From assembly GCA_035578175.1 (NCBI GenBank), contig JAQMRL010000011.1:2119501-2183500 (forward strand): a DNA stretch of 64,000 bases. The letters run 5' to 3'. The number at the start of each line of letters is the position of its first letter. The first letter of the stretch is position 1. The position numbers were made by a program, and so were the translations under genes. Positions 22,264 through 32,119 of the stretch are shown piece after piece. Below the pieces are notes generated by a model, which was not told the origin of the DNA, made no database searches, and was given only the letters and a program-made list of their open reading frames with translations. The stretch is from Catonia carolina. Lineage: Eukaryota; Arthropoda; Insecta; Hemiptera; Achilidae.

Positions 22264-22864
22264 CAGTAAGACCTCGACTTACGCGAATTCACGTCAGCGC
22301 GATTTTGTTAAACATAATAATATACTGTGTACAGTAGTTATTCTTATCTTACGTATGTTTACATTTATGAACACTCTTTTGCTAATTGCTCTCGAAACAG
22401 TTACCGTAGTTGCCCTCTCCATTTTTACACTGGAATTTTATCTTGATTTGCTTTTGTTCTAAACATTAAAGTACTGTTTAGTGCGTTAAAAATATCGGTC
22501 GTATATGGTTGTGTAGATTTAATAGTGATTTTAATTGTGCTACAATTTGCAGGTTTTTAATTTTTTGTTCTTGTTGTTACTTTACGTACAATATGAGTTC
22601 AAAAAAAGGTTATAAAAACGAAAAGCGATTACTTTATATCACAAGTTAGATGCCGTTAAAAGATACGAAAGGAAAGAAAAAACGAAGGACATAAAAGTAA
22701 CGACTGGGTTTAGTGAATCAACACTACGAACAATAAGCGAATTTGAATGGTACGGACAATCAGCGTCTGTTTTAAGGTTAAACCAAACAATCCAAGTTAC
22801 GCGAATTTCACGTTACGTGATGATTTTGCAGAATGCATCCCTCGCGTAAGTCGAGGTCTTACTG
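22264..22864 (+). mobile_element. Tigger/pogo-like element, deletion derivative
   Basis: Perfect 23 bp terminal inverted repeats start CAGTAAGACCTCGACTTACG (22264-22286 and 22842-22864). They are flanked by TA at 22262-22263 and 22865-22866, the pogo-type target duplication. At 601 bp it is far shorter than an autonomous element. It keeps the start of the transposase gene. The host LINE resumes at once after the right TA, giving a clean nested insertion. Perfect TIRs suggest a comparatively young copy. Confidence 0.92.
22593..22835 (+). pseudogene. Tigger transposase N-terminal (CENP-B-type HTH) remnant
   Basis: ATG at 22593 opens MSSKKGYKNEKR; after one frameshift the reading is 'KAITLYHKLDAVKRYERKEK' then 'VTTGFSESTLRTI'. 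This is the CENP-B N-terminal/Psq-like helix-turn-helix that binds TIRs in pogo/Tigger transposases. No CENP-B-type second DNA-binding domain or DDE core follows; the frame runs into the right end of the element. Confidence 0.8.
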
Positions 22865-22866
22865 TA

Positions 22867-22910
22867 ATTCAATAGTTAGTCGCTGTTGTGATTCGGAACA
22901 GGCCGAAGCC
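22867..22910 (+). repeat. RTE-like LINE 3' end, right part
   Basis: 'cggaacaggccgaagcctga' corresponds to the stretch just after the RKRW motif in the 12.7 kb LINE ('ccggaacaggctcaatagcc' on its coding strand). It joins in order with the left part across the Tigger insertion. Confidence 0.7.
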
Positions 22911-23631
22911 TGATCCTTTTTGTGAGAGGACATTTGTTTCTATTTGAAAAAAATGTTCTAATGTTCTTAACGCGCCTTCAATTTAGAGCCATAAATTTTA
23001 AAGCTGGTAAATTTGTTAACTCTACAGCTTCTGTAAATACAGAGCATCCAAAGTGATATTTTAGATTTATAGAATCTCGATCTTTTAAGTTTTCCGTACC
23101 GTGGATCTTATAAAAAAAGTGTTTCTAGCACTCAAATATATACTAGATTTCTTTTTAATCTTTAATCTCAACCGTGAATCCAATTGGGGACCTTCAGCTT
23201 TACAGTTCAGTACTATCCCACAGCTCAGTTTATTTTAGCTCCAACAAAATGGACAGAGAGTGATTCGTATCAGTTGGCGTATCTCGATATAAAACTCAAT
23301 TCGTCAACTAAATACAGCCCAAACATTAGATACTGAAAGATTGAAATGATATTGGAGTGTTAGGTAAGGGTGTCAAAGGTTTTGGTCTCGAGCTAACATC
23401 GCTGTATTATCAGCGTAGGTAACAGTGAGGGTCTGGGGTAAACCTGGCAAGTCTAAAGTATATTGCTGAAGTAAGTAAAATAAATAACGACTTTTATTAC
23501 CTTGGTAATTATCAGCAGTTTTTTTGAAAAGTTTAAACTATTTCTAAAGATTTAAAATATGGATTTACTTCAAGAAAAATATAGGTATGCAGGATTTCTT
23601 GTTTCCTTTTTACTTTCTCTTTCCTATATTA
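22911..23631. other. Spacer
   Basis: No open frame or known repeat of note. Confidence 0.5.
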
Positions 23632-24027
23632 TGTTGTTTAGGTCATCAGCTGAAAGGTTGGTTTGAACCTGTAGAGGTTTTACTAATTAAAACGAGGATT
23701 GAGGTGGTTTACCATGCCTTCCTCACTGAGTGGGAAAGTATGCTTATTAGCACGCCGAGCCTTCTGAAAAGCACATATTTTTCACTCTGCAAATGACACC
23801 ATCACTTCATTCACCACAGGGCCTGGCTGTATAATTAAATTCATTACTTTCAGAGGAGACAACTCTGATTGAGTGTGTGTCTTTTGCGCTTCTACCTCTT
23901 CTGTTCTTAAATGATTCAGCCATTTAATTGGCTGACCATATGATAAGAAACAGAACTATTTATTTTAGCCCTGCAACTAACAGATTGAATGTAATTAATT
24001 TGACACTCTCCCTGTCTGTTATGGGCA
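23632..24027 (+). repeat. Interspersed repeat D, full-length copy
   Basis: Runs from 'tttaggtcatcagctgaaag' to 'ctgtctgttatgggca'. Conserved blocks along it are 'gaggttttactaa…aaaacgagg', 'gtatgcttattagcacgcc', 'cacttcattcaccacagg', 'cctcttctgttcttaaatg' and 'gctgaccatatgataagaaa'. A good reference copy for the family. It abuts repeat E directly on the right. Confidence 0.85.
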
Positions 24028-24199
24028 TTTTTTATATGAATATATGGGAAATAAAGTATAGTTTTCATGTCGATTTTTCGAAATCGAGTTTTAACCGGAT
24101 ATACACATTTTCAGACCCCCTGAACCCGAAAACATTTTTTTATAACGATTGGTGTGTGTGTGCGTGTGTGCGTGTGTGTGTGCGTGTGTGCGTGTGTGT

Positions 24200-24232
<33 letters not shown>

Positions 24233-24250
24233 TGCGTGCGTGCGTGCGAA
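24028..24250 (+). repeat. Interspersed repeat E, copy 4, with (GT)n tract
   Basis: 'cgatttttcgaaatcgag' and 'ccccctgaaccc' are followed by about 100 bp of GT/GC/GTGC simple sequence (24149-24250). Open frames on both strands here are pure simple-sequence artefacts (Cys/Val or His/Thr repeats). Confidence 0.8.
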
Positions 24251-24275
24251 CGCGCTCGTGCAATTATGCACTTAA

Positions 24276-24600
24276 GCAATTATGAATTAACAGAACTTTT
24301 TGATACCCAAAAAAATATGACGTGCTTTTAACCGTTCTTTCTTCCTAATTTACAATTTATTTTTAATATTTTGGGGCTCCCAAACTTCCCTACACCCCAC
24401 CGTCACTACACTCACATTCCTGTTCATCAGTACCACTTTGCATCCTTGCAAACAGTTATAGCAGTGGGTGGAAATGGCGAAGTGTAGGAAAGTTTGGGAG
24501 CCCCAAAACATTGAAAAAATATTGGAAATTAGGAAGAAAGAACGGCAAAAAACACGTCATATTTACTTGGGTATCAAAAGTCCTGTTAAGTCATAATTGC
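24276..24600. repeat. 325 bp foldback (long inverted repeat)
   Basis: The left arm, from 'gcaattatgaattaacag', and the right arm, ending 'ctgttaagtcataattgc', are reverse complements over about 140 bp each. Shared internal blocks include 'gatacccaa', 'ccgttctttcttcctaattt' and 'tttggggctcccaaactt'. The unpaired centre is only ~40-50 bp. TTAA occurs just outside both ends ('cttaagc' and 'tattaag'). No coding sequence. It looks like a foldback MITE. Confidence 0.85.
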
Positions 24601-26208
24601 TATTAAGTATGACAGGATTAATTTCGGAATCAATGTAGCATAAAAAAGTTTTTAATTATGAAAAGTACTCTTTGAAAAGCAGTTTTAATTTGTAAAGAAC
24701 AATAGAAAACAATGAATGGTTAATTCAAAAAACCTATAAACAATTCTAATAACATACGAGACAAATTTTCAGGTAGTGTGGTATTAGATCCCTTTTATGA
24801 ACTATGAATAAATGTTTACAAATTATAATTAAATTATCTGGAATTTTCACCATTACCTGAACAAAAGAATAAGTTCACACGTGTCACCCAACAAAACTCT
24901 GTTTGATCCTTTAGAAGTGCTCTCTCTTATATGGAACATATGTTGAAGGGCGTGTTTGAGTTTATTGAAATCGCACAAGTCAAATTAATAAATAAATCCT
25001 TTGAAGTGGGAAAGTCTTCCTCATATAGTGTTCTATTATAAAGTACATATCTATGTACGTTCTGTAATTTACCTGGATCATGGAAACCATAACGTTTGAC
25101 AAAATAGAAAATCGTATTATTAAATTATTGCTTTATATTGTTTTGCTTTAACCATTACAATGAACTAGCAATAAGCTCGTACGTCATGTGGATATCATAA
25201 CCTCAAAGGAATGTGTATAATAAACTGGTTTAAAGCTTTTCCCGGTTTTACTCCTCACTAAACTTTTCCTAGATATCGGTTACAAAATAGGCATCCTAAT
25301 TTCCAGAAGTGTGGTGAGTCTATTTGCTATAAATCTAGATCATAATATTTGAAAATTAGACGGAAATGGAGGGATCTCTCACAAAGACAAACACAGACTT
25401 ACAAAATTTAGTTTATACTTAGATATATATTTTTCAGCTGAGAGAATGCTTAAATTTATTGAAATAATGATGAATGGGGTTGAATCAAAAGGCATTTTAA
25501 AATTTAAAGCCTTCATCGTAATTAAAACAGATGGTAGACAACTATTACACCCAATTTTAAAATATCGTCCCAAGATTATGTAATCGTTTCAGGACAGGGC
25601 AGTGAATAAATGTGAGAATAAATAATATTAAAAAAAAAAACAGTCCAACAACTTAATTTACACTAATTTTTTTAATAATAATTTCAAGTAAGAATTCCAC
25701 TGACCTTTTAGACTGCAATTATTTATATTTATTGGTTTAAATTGACTCATCTTAGATAGAATACCGCAAGTTAAATGCCGAAAGATCAATATCCCGAAGG
25801 GTCAATTGAACATCTTTATAATTAATTTCATCGTAAATATTCCGCTAAAAGTCTACGTTTAAAAAAAACGAATGCAGTTTAAAACTAGTTCACGATCGCT
25901 GATGTAGAGATTTGAACTTAAACTTTAAAAGTGTACGCGTAATGTTAGACTTGCATAAATAAATAACCTTAAACAACCTGTTAATATTCGTTTAATTATT
26001 ATTACTTATTTAGTAAATACACGCGCACATAATAAATACATTTTTAATTATAATGCACGTGCACATATTTCTCTGGCTGCAATTAATTACTAATAATAAT
26101 GTGAAATTATAATGTATATATTATTTGTTTATATTTAATTAAATAATGTACCTATTTTCTTAACACATGACCTACATAATTTAATTAAATAATAATGAGA
26201 GTAGATTT
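24601..26208. other. A+T-rich spacer
   Basis: A 64-codon minus-strand frame at 25379-25573 is not recognisable. No known repeat seen. Confidence 0.5.
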
Positions 26209-26210
26209 TA

Positions 26211-26911
26211 ACATAAATACCCCGATTATCCAAAACCTGGTTATCTAAAATATAAATTATCCGAAATCGGTTTTTTTTATTTATCTGAAAATTGTGTAGG
26301 TTGAAGACGAACTACTACTGTACTCAATCTGGTTGGCTATGTGTATTACAAGTCGTCAACGTTTAATGAATTTAAAGACATTAGCAAGTAAACACGAATC
26401 AGTTGCTCCCTGTCGAAAGATCAGTAAAGATCTCGTACATAACGGCTGTTGTCTGTGCGAATTTAACTGCTTCACATAAAATTAATAAAATATAAATATT
26501 TTGAAGCGTTAGAAACAGTTTTAATTTGGTATGAAATGCAGCCTGAAGCAGATTTTTCTACTCTCCTGACTGTCAAACGAGTCAGGGATCTAGCAGCATT
26601 AAATCGAAAGAGCAATATTAAACAACGCAAAATAAGCGATTTTTAAAAATAATGAACTACAATAGGTAAATAATTTTTGTTTCTTATAATAACTTATAAT
26701 ATTTTATTTTAACATAATTTTATTTTTTTTTATTATGATTCTTTATAAATTCACAATTTTCATTGTTTTTCCACTATTAAAATTGATATTTTTCACTAAG
26801 TATATTTATCTTTTTATTATTGCCTTTCCCGAATGCGATTGATTTTCCGAAAAAATCGGTCATCCGAAATTGTCATGACCCTAATTATTTTGGATAATCG
26901 GTACTTTACTG
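26211..26911 (+). mobile_element. Tigger/pogo-like element 2, deletion derivative
   Basis: The left end 'acataaataccccgattatc' and the right end, reverse complement 'cagtaaagtaccgattatcc', form imperfect TIRs extending into 'caaaa', with TA just outside on each side (26209-26210, 26912-26913). A second inverted block, 'attatccgaaatcgg' against the complement of 'ccgattttttcggataatt'-like text, lies inside. The element is ~0.7 kb and retains the end of a transposase gene. It is more diverged than the 22.3 kb copy and belongs to a different subfamily by TIR sequence. Confidence 0.8.
26524..26646 (+). pseudogene. Tigger transposase C-terminal remnant
   Basis: Forty open codons read IWYEMQPEADFSTLLTVKRV, continue RDLAALNRK and KQRKISDF, and stop. 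This is the C-terminal tail following the DDE domain in Tigger-family transposases, including the final lysine-rich 'KQxKISDFF' motif. No DDE residues remain. Confidence 0.8.
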
Positions 26912-27111
26912 TAAGCTCATTGTAAATTTCTTAATCATTATTGAAAATTCAAGTAAAGTATCTTGTTATAGAAAATATTGTGAAAATTTAAATTGTTATC
27001 TATGTTAATTGTAAATTAATTATAATTGGGTGTCCAATTATAATTAATTGAGTCATATTAATAAATATATTTAAAAATAAACCGGTAATCACGCATTAAA
27101 TTATCATTGCT

Positions 27112-27501
27112 ATTTAGGTCATCAGTCGAAAGGCAGGTTTAAACCTCTAGAGGTTTTACTAAGTAAACCGAGGAATGAGGTGATTACAATTACCTTCCTT
27201 ACTGAGTTGAAAAGTATGCTTATCAGCATGCCAGGCCCTCTGAAAATCATCTACTTTCCACCCTGCAGTTGACACCTTCACTTCATTCACCACAGGATCT
27301 GGCTGTGTAATGATGAAATTATTACTCATAGATGAGATAACTGTGACTAGAGTATTTTACACCTCTACCTCTTTAGTTCTTAAATGATTCAGACATTTAA
27401 TTGGCTGACCATATGATAAGAAACAAAACTATTTTTTGTAGCCCTGGAACTAGCAGATCGAGTGCAAATAATTTAACACTCCATCTGCCTGTTATGGGCA
27501 T
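27112..27501 (+). repeat. Interspersed repeat D, full-length copy
   Basis: Begins 'tttaggtcatcagtcgaaag' and ends 'ctgcctgttatgggca', collinear with the 23.6 kb copy. It is followed within 15 bp by a perfect hairpin. Confidence 0.85.
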
Positions 27502-27514
27502 ATTATTTTATGTT

Positions 27515-27552
27515 AAAGTTGAACTAATGTTTATTTACATTAGTTCAACTTT
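27515..27552. repeat. Perfect 16 bp stem hairpin
   Basis: 'aaagttgaactaatgt' (27515-27530) and its exact reverse complement (27537-27552) are separated by TTATTT and followed by a T-run. It resembles a bacterial terminator in form only; in this genome it is more likely a small foldback. Confidence 0.8.
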
Positions 27553-27574
27553 TTTAATTGTAATAATTTTATGT

Positions 27575-27735
27575 TGTAACAGTATAACTATTACTATTTA
27601 CTAGTAAATAGTAAATTAATTACTATATACTAATTCCTTGGAATTATAGTTATTAGTATAACTATACTACTTATATAATATTAATATATAAATGGTATAT
27701 ATTAATATAGTATAACTATACTATATTAACCCTTT
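27575..27735. repeat. AT-rich palindrome cluster
   Basis: A 24 bp perfect palindrome centred on CTAG lies at 27591-27614 (half site 'ttactatttact'). It is followed by repeated dyads of the 'tagtataactatacta' kind up to about 27730. Confidence 0.75.
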
Positions 27736-29676
27736 TGGGACTGATAGGTTTTAGAATACACTTACTCTTCGAACACTAATTCCGAGATCGCGGCGATAGT
27801 CTAGGCTTTTTTATCCATTTTAATCCAAAAAAATTGAAATTTTTATGAGCCATTAAGAAAACTTCAAGAGATGTTTTAAAAAACAAACATGAAACTTTGT
27901 TTTTTTACGCCAGTTACAGCGAATTTACGAAAAATTTGTGGTAATTTATGCAAAGTCGCGCGTTTTTGTCAAAATTTGGCAATAAATATTTTTATTTTTA
28001 TTTTAAACTGGTATTATAGAAAAATGTCTAGCAAAAAATTTGATATATCAAACGCCCTCGATTACCTCACTATAGGACTATTCAAACGTATGTAAGAGTC
28101 GAGTGTATAGTGACTGTGTGCTAATATGCAGGCCGAAACAATTTCTCTCTTTGAGCTGATGGCATTGACCAATTCCTACAATTATTTTTATAGCACCGAA
28201 TTTTGTGACTACATTATAACATTTTAGTTTCAGTGTGAAGAATGTCTGAAAATAGGTTACTCTACGAATTTTCGAGCGTTTATCCCTTTTACAGGTCATA
28301 TTCAATTCAACTGGTTTTGCTATTTTAAGAATATTGAACAATTTACCTACCTTTATCATTTAAGCTTTCAAACGGGGTTATAACTCTATTTTTAAATGAG
28401 ATACGGCCTTTACACGGTTTTCTTCAAAAAACCGGAATTGAGTGGTATCCCAACATTCACAATTCAATAGAAAATTTCCCACTAACCTGATTGTGTTTCT
28501 AAATAGCTTACTTTCTTCCTCATACATTCAGCTATTATTTAACTATAATGTTTACTGGTGGGCGCGTACATTGATTGACCTTCACTATTACACAAACTGT
28601 TGAGTACTTACACACTCGTCATCTAACAACCATATATAGACTACCCGGCTTCTAAAGGGTTGCACGGTAATATAATATACAGGCCTACTATAGTACATAT
28701 ACAGAACTAATATTTACTATATAATAGTAACTAAGCTAGGTTACTACTAGTGTATTGAAAAATCTTTAAAAATTGCGATACGATGAATTAATTGTTTTTT
28801 TTTTTAAATAAAGATGACGTTAAGACAACTTCTGAAATATTGGTCTAAATACTTGGAAAGTCTTTTACAGAGCTTTTCGGTTATTAACATTAATGAGTGA
28901 TTTCTCGTAGATAAAAGACAAAGATAAATATAAGATAATAAAAATTATGAAACTGGAGGGAGATTTTCGTAGATTGGTGATTCAATCCATTATGGAAATT
29001 GAGAGTGAAAAAGAAGAATAAGAAAAAGTACGCCTTTTAGACTTTAACGAACTAAGAGGTATTGCAACGTTGTTATACTATCTAAATGTTCTACGATTAG
29101 TGTAATTCGATTTTCTACAGACTGACTGATGTTTGCAATTCCCAGATCTCTGTTTTGTCAACCTGCTAGATAACCCGACTTTTATACTCTATGCCACAAT
29201 TCAACTCCCTTATTCTACACACCCCAAACAAATTCAACCCCATTTTACTTACAACCCTACAGAATCTTTACTAAAAGAAAATCTTCCTTACCATTTACAC
29301 TGGTAAACATCTCGGAAACTTTTAACTCCTTGAATCAAGTGTCAATAAATAAAATTCTGATTCAACGTTATGCCTTGAATAAAACGAACGTAAATGATAA
29401 GAACATTTTGTAAATAAAGTTATAACTTAAAAAAATCCAAAAATATTTTTCTTGATTTCTAAAAGGGTTGTACTTACGATAAAGTAAATTTTATTAAAAC
29501 GTAAAGAAAATAATATATATAACTATCTTATAAATGTCAACTACCACCACTTCAAATCTAAGTACAAGTTGTTTAAAAAAAGTAGTAGCTATAAATAATT
29601 TAATTATAATTGAATATAAATAACAATTACTCTTTTGTATGAATTGAATAGAATTTTATCTTCTTTTATGAGAATA
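27736..29676. other. A+T-rich spacer, nothing recognised
   Basis: Minus-strand frame 28078-28359 (93 codons) has no recognisable domain. No known repeat seen. Confidence 0.5.
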
Positions 29677-30913
29677 TACGAGGACTGTTCAGAAAATAAC
29701 GGGAATTTTTAAATATCGCGGGTTTGGAGAGTCCAATTGTCAAGATTTTTTTATTATGTTGGTATACATGCTCCTGGATTATGTTAACATTTTCAGCTCT
29801 ATTCATTGCTTACTTTGTCCATGGCAGCCGCTAAGGTTAGATGTGTTTTTATGAGCTTGGCGATTTACGTTTGTTTGGCCCATTAAGGTTCTCTTTATTT
29901 TTGGAAATACGAAAAAGTTACACGAAGCCATGTCTGGCTAATATGGAGGCTGGGGCATAGTTACAGTACTGTTTATAGCCAAAGCAATGAAGTGTGAGTC
30001 GGTGCATTATCGTGGTGCAAAAGCCGGGCGTTTTTTCGGATTGCTTAACGCAAACGGCGTTGATCTTGTAGGTAGTACTCCTTATAGACCGTTTGATCTC
30101 ATGGCAAGAATTCATGATGCACTATGCCATTAAAATCGACGAACACAGTGAGCATAACCTTCATGTTTAACCGTACTTGTCGAGCCTTTTTCGGTCTTGG
30201 CGATCCAGAATGCCTCCACTGGGACGATTGAACCTTAGTTTCGACGTCATATCCGCAAACCCATGTTTCATCACCTGTTGTAACACGTTTCAGCAATTCT
30301 GTGTCGTCGTTGACTTCATTTAGTGACTCCTGAGCAACTTCTATTCGCCGCTGTTTTTGTTCAAAATTCAACAATTTTGGACCAAATTTTGCTGCCACGC
30401 GTTTCATACCCAAAACATTCGAAAACCTTTCATGGCATGAGCCAATTGATATGCCAACATCATCACTGACTTCTTTGATTGTGATTCGGCAATCATTCAT
30501 AATCATTTCTTTCACTTTTTCCACGTTATTATCGGTTGTTGAAGTGCTGGGGCGTCCGGGGCGTTCGTCATCTTCAACGTCTTCATGGCCATCTTGGAAA
30601 CGCTTATACCACTAGTAAAACCTTGTTTTACTCATAGCAGACTCACCATAGGCCTTTGCTAACATTTCACACATTTTGTTGCACATTATTTCATTTTTTA
30701 CGCAAAATTTATATAAATTCTTTGATCCATCCATCTGGATGGATCCGTCCGGATGAAGTGAGTCCGTTTAAAAGGTAAATGACTGTAACATTATTTTATA
30801 AAATTTGGTTTTCAAATAAAATCAACCTCCGTCTTCTTCCGAACAAGGTCTTATATTGTTTTCCTCTTACACCCGTGTAACAATTTGAAAAAATTATTCC
30901 AGTTTACCTCGTA
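29677..30913 (-). mobile_element. Mariner element, decayed, ~1.24 kb
   Basis: The left end 'tacgaggactgttcagaaaa' and the right end, reverse complement 'tacgaggtaaactggaataa', are diverged terminal inverted repeats with TA at the boundaries. The length is near that of complete mariners (about 1.3 kb), so only small deletions occurred. The transposase gene inside reads on the minus strand and has many stops. Confidence 0.85.
29750..30734 (-). pseudogene. Mariner transposase pseudogene
   Basis: The reading starts MDGSKNLYKFCVKNE (ATG at 30734), reaches 'MSKTRFY', meets a stop, then 'WYKRFQDGHEDVEDDERPGR' (paired HTH and linker). The best open part (30524-30099) holds 'VTTGDETWVCGYDVETKVQS', whose GDE carries the first catalytic Asp, and ends 'NGIVHHEFLP' before a stop. 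After a further stop 'LLHHDNAPTHTSLL' gives the second Asp. A deletion then leads to 'PPY' (stop) 'PDMASCNFFVFPKIKRTL', where the family has 'SPDLAPCDFF': the third catalytic Asp is now Asn. Stops, a deletion and this substitution rule out activity. It is close to the mariner type that gave rise to primate SETMAR. Confidence 0.9.
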
Positions 30914-31056
30914 TTACTTAACTCTAATCCATGCATTTGCTAATAAAAACCAATTTATTTCATGAAGCAATAAAATTTTAATTGTAATTTATAACGCATA
31001 TAAAAATAATCAATTACAATCTCTTAGATTACGTAAACCTGAGCATTGTATGAGTC

Positions 31057-31440
31057 TTATTCTTCTTCTTCTTCTTCTTACTATCAAGGATTAGGCATAA
31101 GCCTGTTTCGAACTCACAAACAAACACGAGATATTCCAACCAGCACAACATCTCGACTACTGCCATTTTCTTCGACGTCTTTTCACCTCCCTTCTTCCAA
31201 CTGGAACATATTCCCTAACTTCGAAGGGTATTCTCTCCTCTGGTATCAGTTCCAAATGTTGCCCCCATTGATTGCGGTACTCCTCCACTTTTTCATTCAG
31301 ACTACAAATGCACCCAACTCATACCTATCTAATTTCCTCGTTATGTAGGTATAAGATCCAGCTTCGGGCAGCCCTTCTCTCTTCTTAAAAACCTTATTTC
31401 AACTGCTTCTATCCTATTTTCTTGACTTTTGTGGTAACCC
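31057..31440 (-). pseudogene. RTE-like LINE 3' fragment with (GAA)n tail
   Basis: Minus-strand reading includes 'VLYGSESWVTTK', 'NEKVEEYRNQWGQHLELIPE' and 'REYVPVGRREVKRRRRKWQ', the C-terminal blocks of RTE-like LINEs. It ends at a (AAG)n run on the coding strand (31060-31080). The same 3' UTR text 'gcctaatccttgaaag' type and GAA tail occurs in the 45.4 kb fragment. Several stops interrupt it. Confidence 0.75.
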
Positions 31441-31748
31441 ATGACTCACTTCCATAAAGAACGTCACTCTCTCCGTCCATGACATTCTCCACATTCTCCT
31501 ATACCAACACATCTCAAGACATCTGAAATGTCTCAATATTCCTGATGTTTCCCTGATTAAGAGTCCATGACTCCACACCGTACACCTGCACGGAAAGAAC
31601 ATAATAACAACGTAACATTCTCACTCTCAGATTCAAATCAACGTCTCGGCAGCATAGGAACCTTTTAATTTTAATAAACACTTGTCTCACTGTTTCTATT
31701 CTTCCTTTAATTTCTCTAGTTTGATCATTATTTCAGTGTTCCATGTTC
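31441..31748 (-). pseudogene. Second LINE fragment abutting the first
   Basis: Minus-strand reading gives 'GRIETVRQVFIKIKRFLCCR', 'DVDLNLRVRMLRCYYVLSV', 'VYGVESWTLNQGNIRNIETF' and 'NVMDGESDVL'-type text. This is the same protein region as the neighbouring fragment but from another LINE subfamily, so two LINE tails meet head to tail near 31440. Its other side abuts a MITE F copy. Confidence 0.7.
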
Positions 31749-32119
31749 TATACCTTGCCGAGCTAAATACTGCAGATGAAGGCGGAGCATAGTGGCCTAG
31801 AACACAGCACAGAGCCAGACTTTCGTCTACCGTATTCGGCGTTGCCACGTTATGTTTTCACTATACCAGAATTCATTTTACTAAAAGTTTTAGATTCAAC
31901 CTTCTTGAACGGTTACATAAATTTTTGAAATATTTTAATCCATTAAGTTGAAGAATTAAATAAAAAAACTGAGACGAAGATTTTAGTGAAAGTTTCATGT
32001 CCAGTTTAAGGGAATCCCAACAGTATTTCTGAAGTGTAACAAAGCGAAGTGGCAACCTCTCACCTGACTGAGGCTGTTATTGCCTAGATCTCATCTGCAG
32101 TCTTTAGTTTGGATGGGTT
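31749..32119. mobile_element. MITE F, copy 3, rearranged
   Basis: Left end 'tataccttgccgagctaaat' then 'actgcagatgaaggcggagc', right end 'tcatctgcagtctttagttt'. The outer ~90 bp on each side agree with the other copies. The centre (about 31855-32045) is replaced by unrelated AT-rich sequence, making it ~370 bp instead of 252. Either an insertion or a gap-repair replacement. Confidence 0.7.

Noticed and set aside
23928..24331. Cys/Val- and His/Thr-repeat frames on both strands
   Set aside because: Translation of the (GT)n microsatellite within repeat E.
27515..27560. Hairpin plus T-run as a terminator
   Set aside because: Intrinsic terminators of this form are a bacterial feature and the sequence is plainly eukaryotic.
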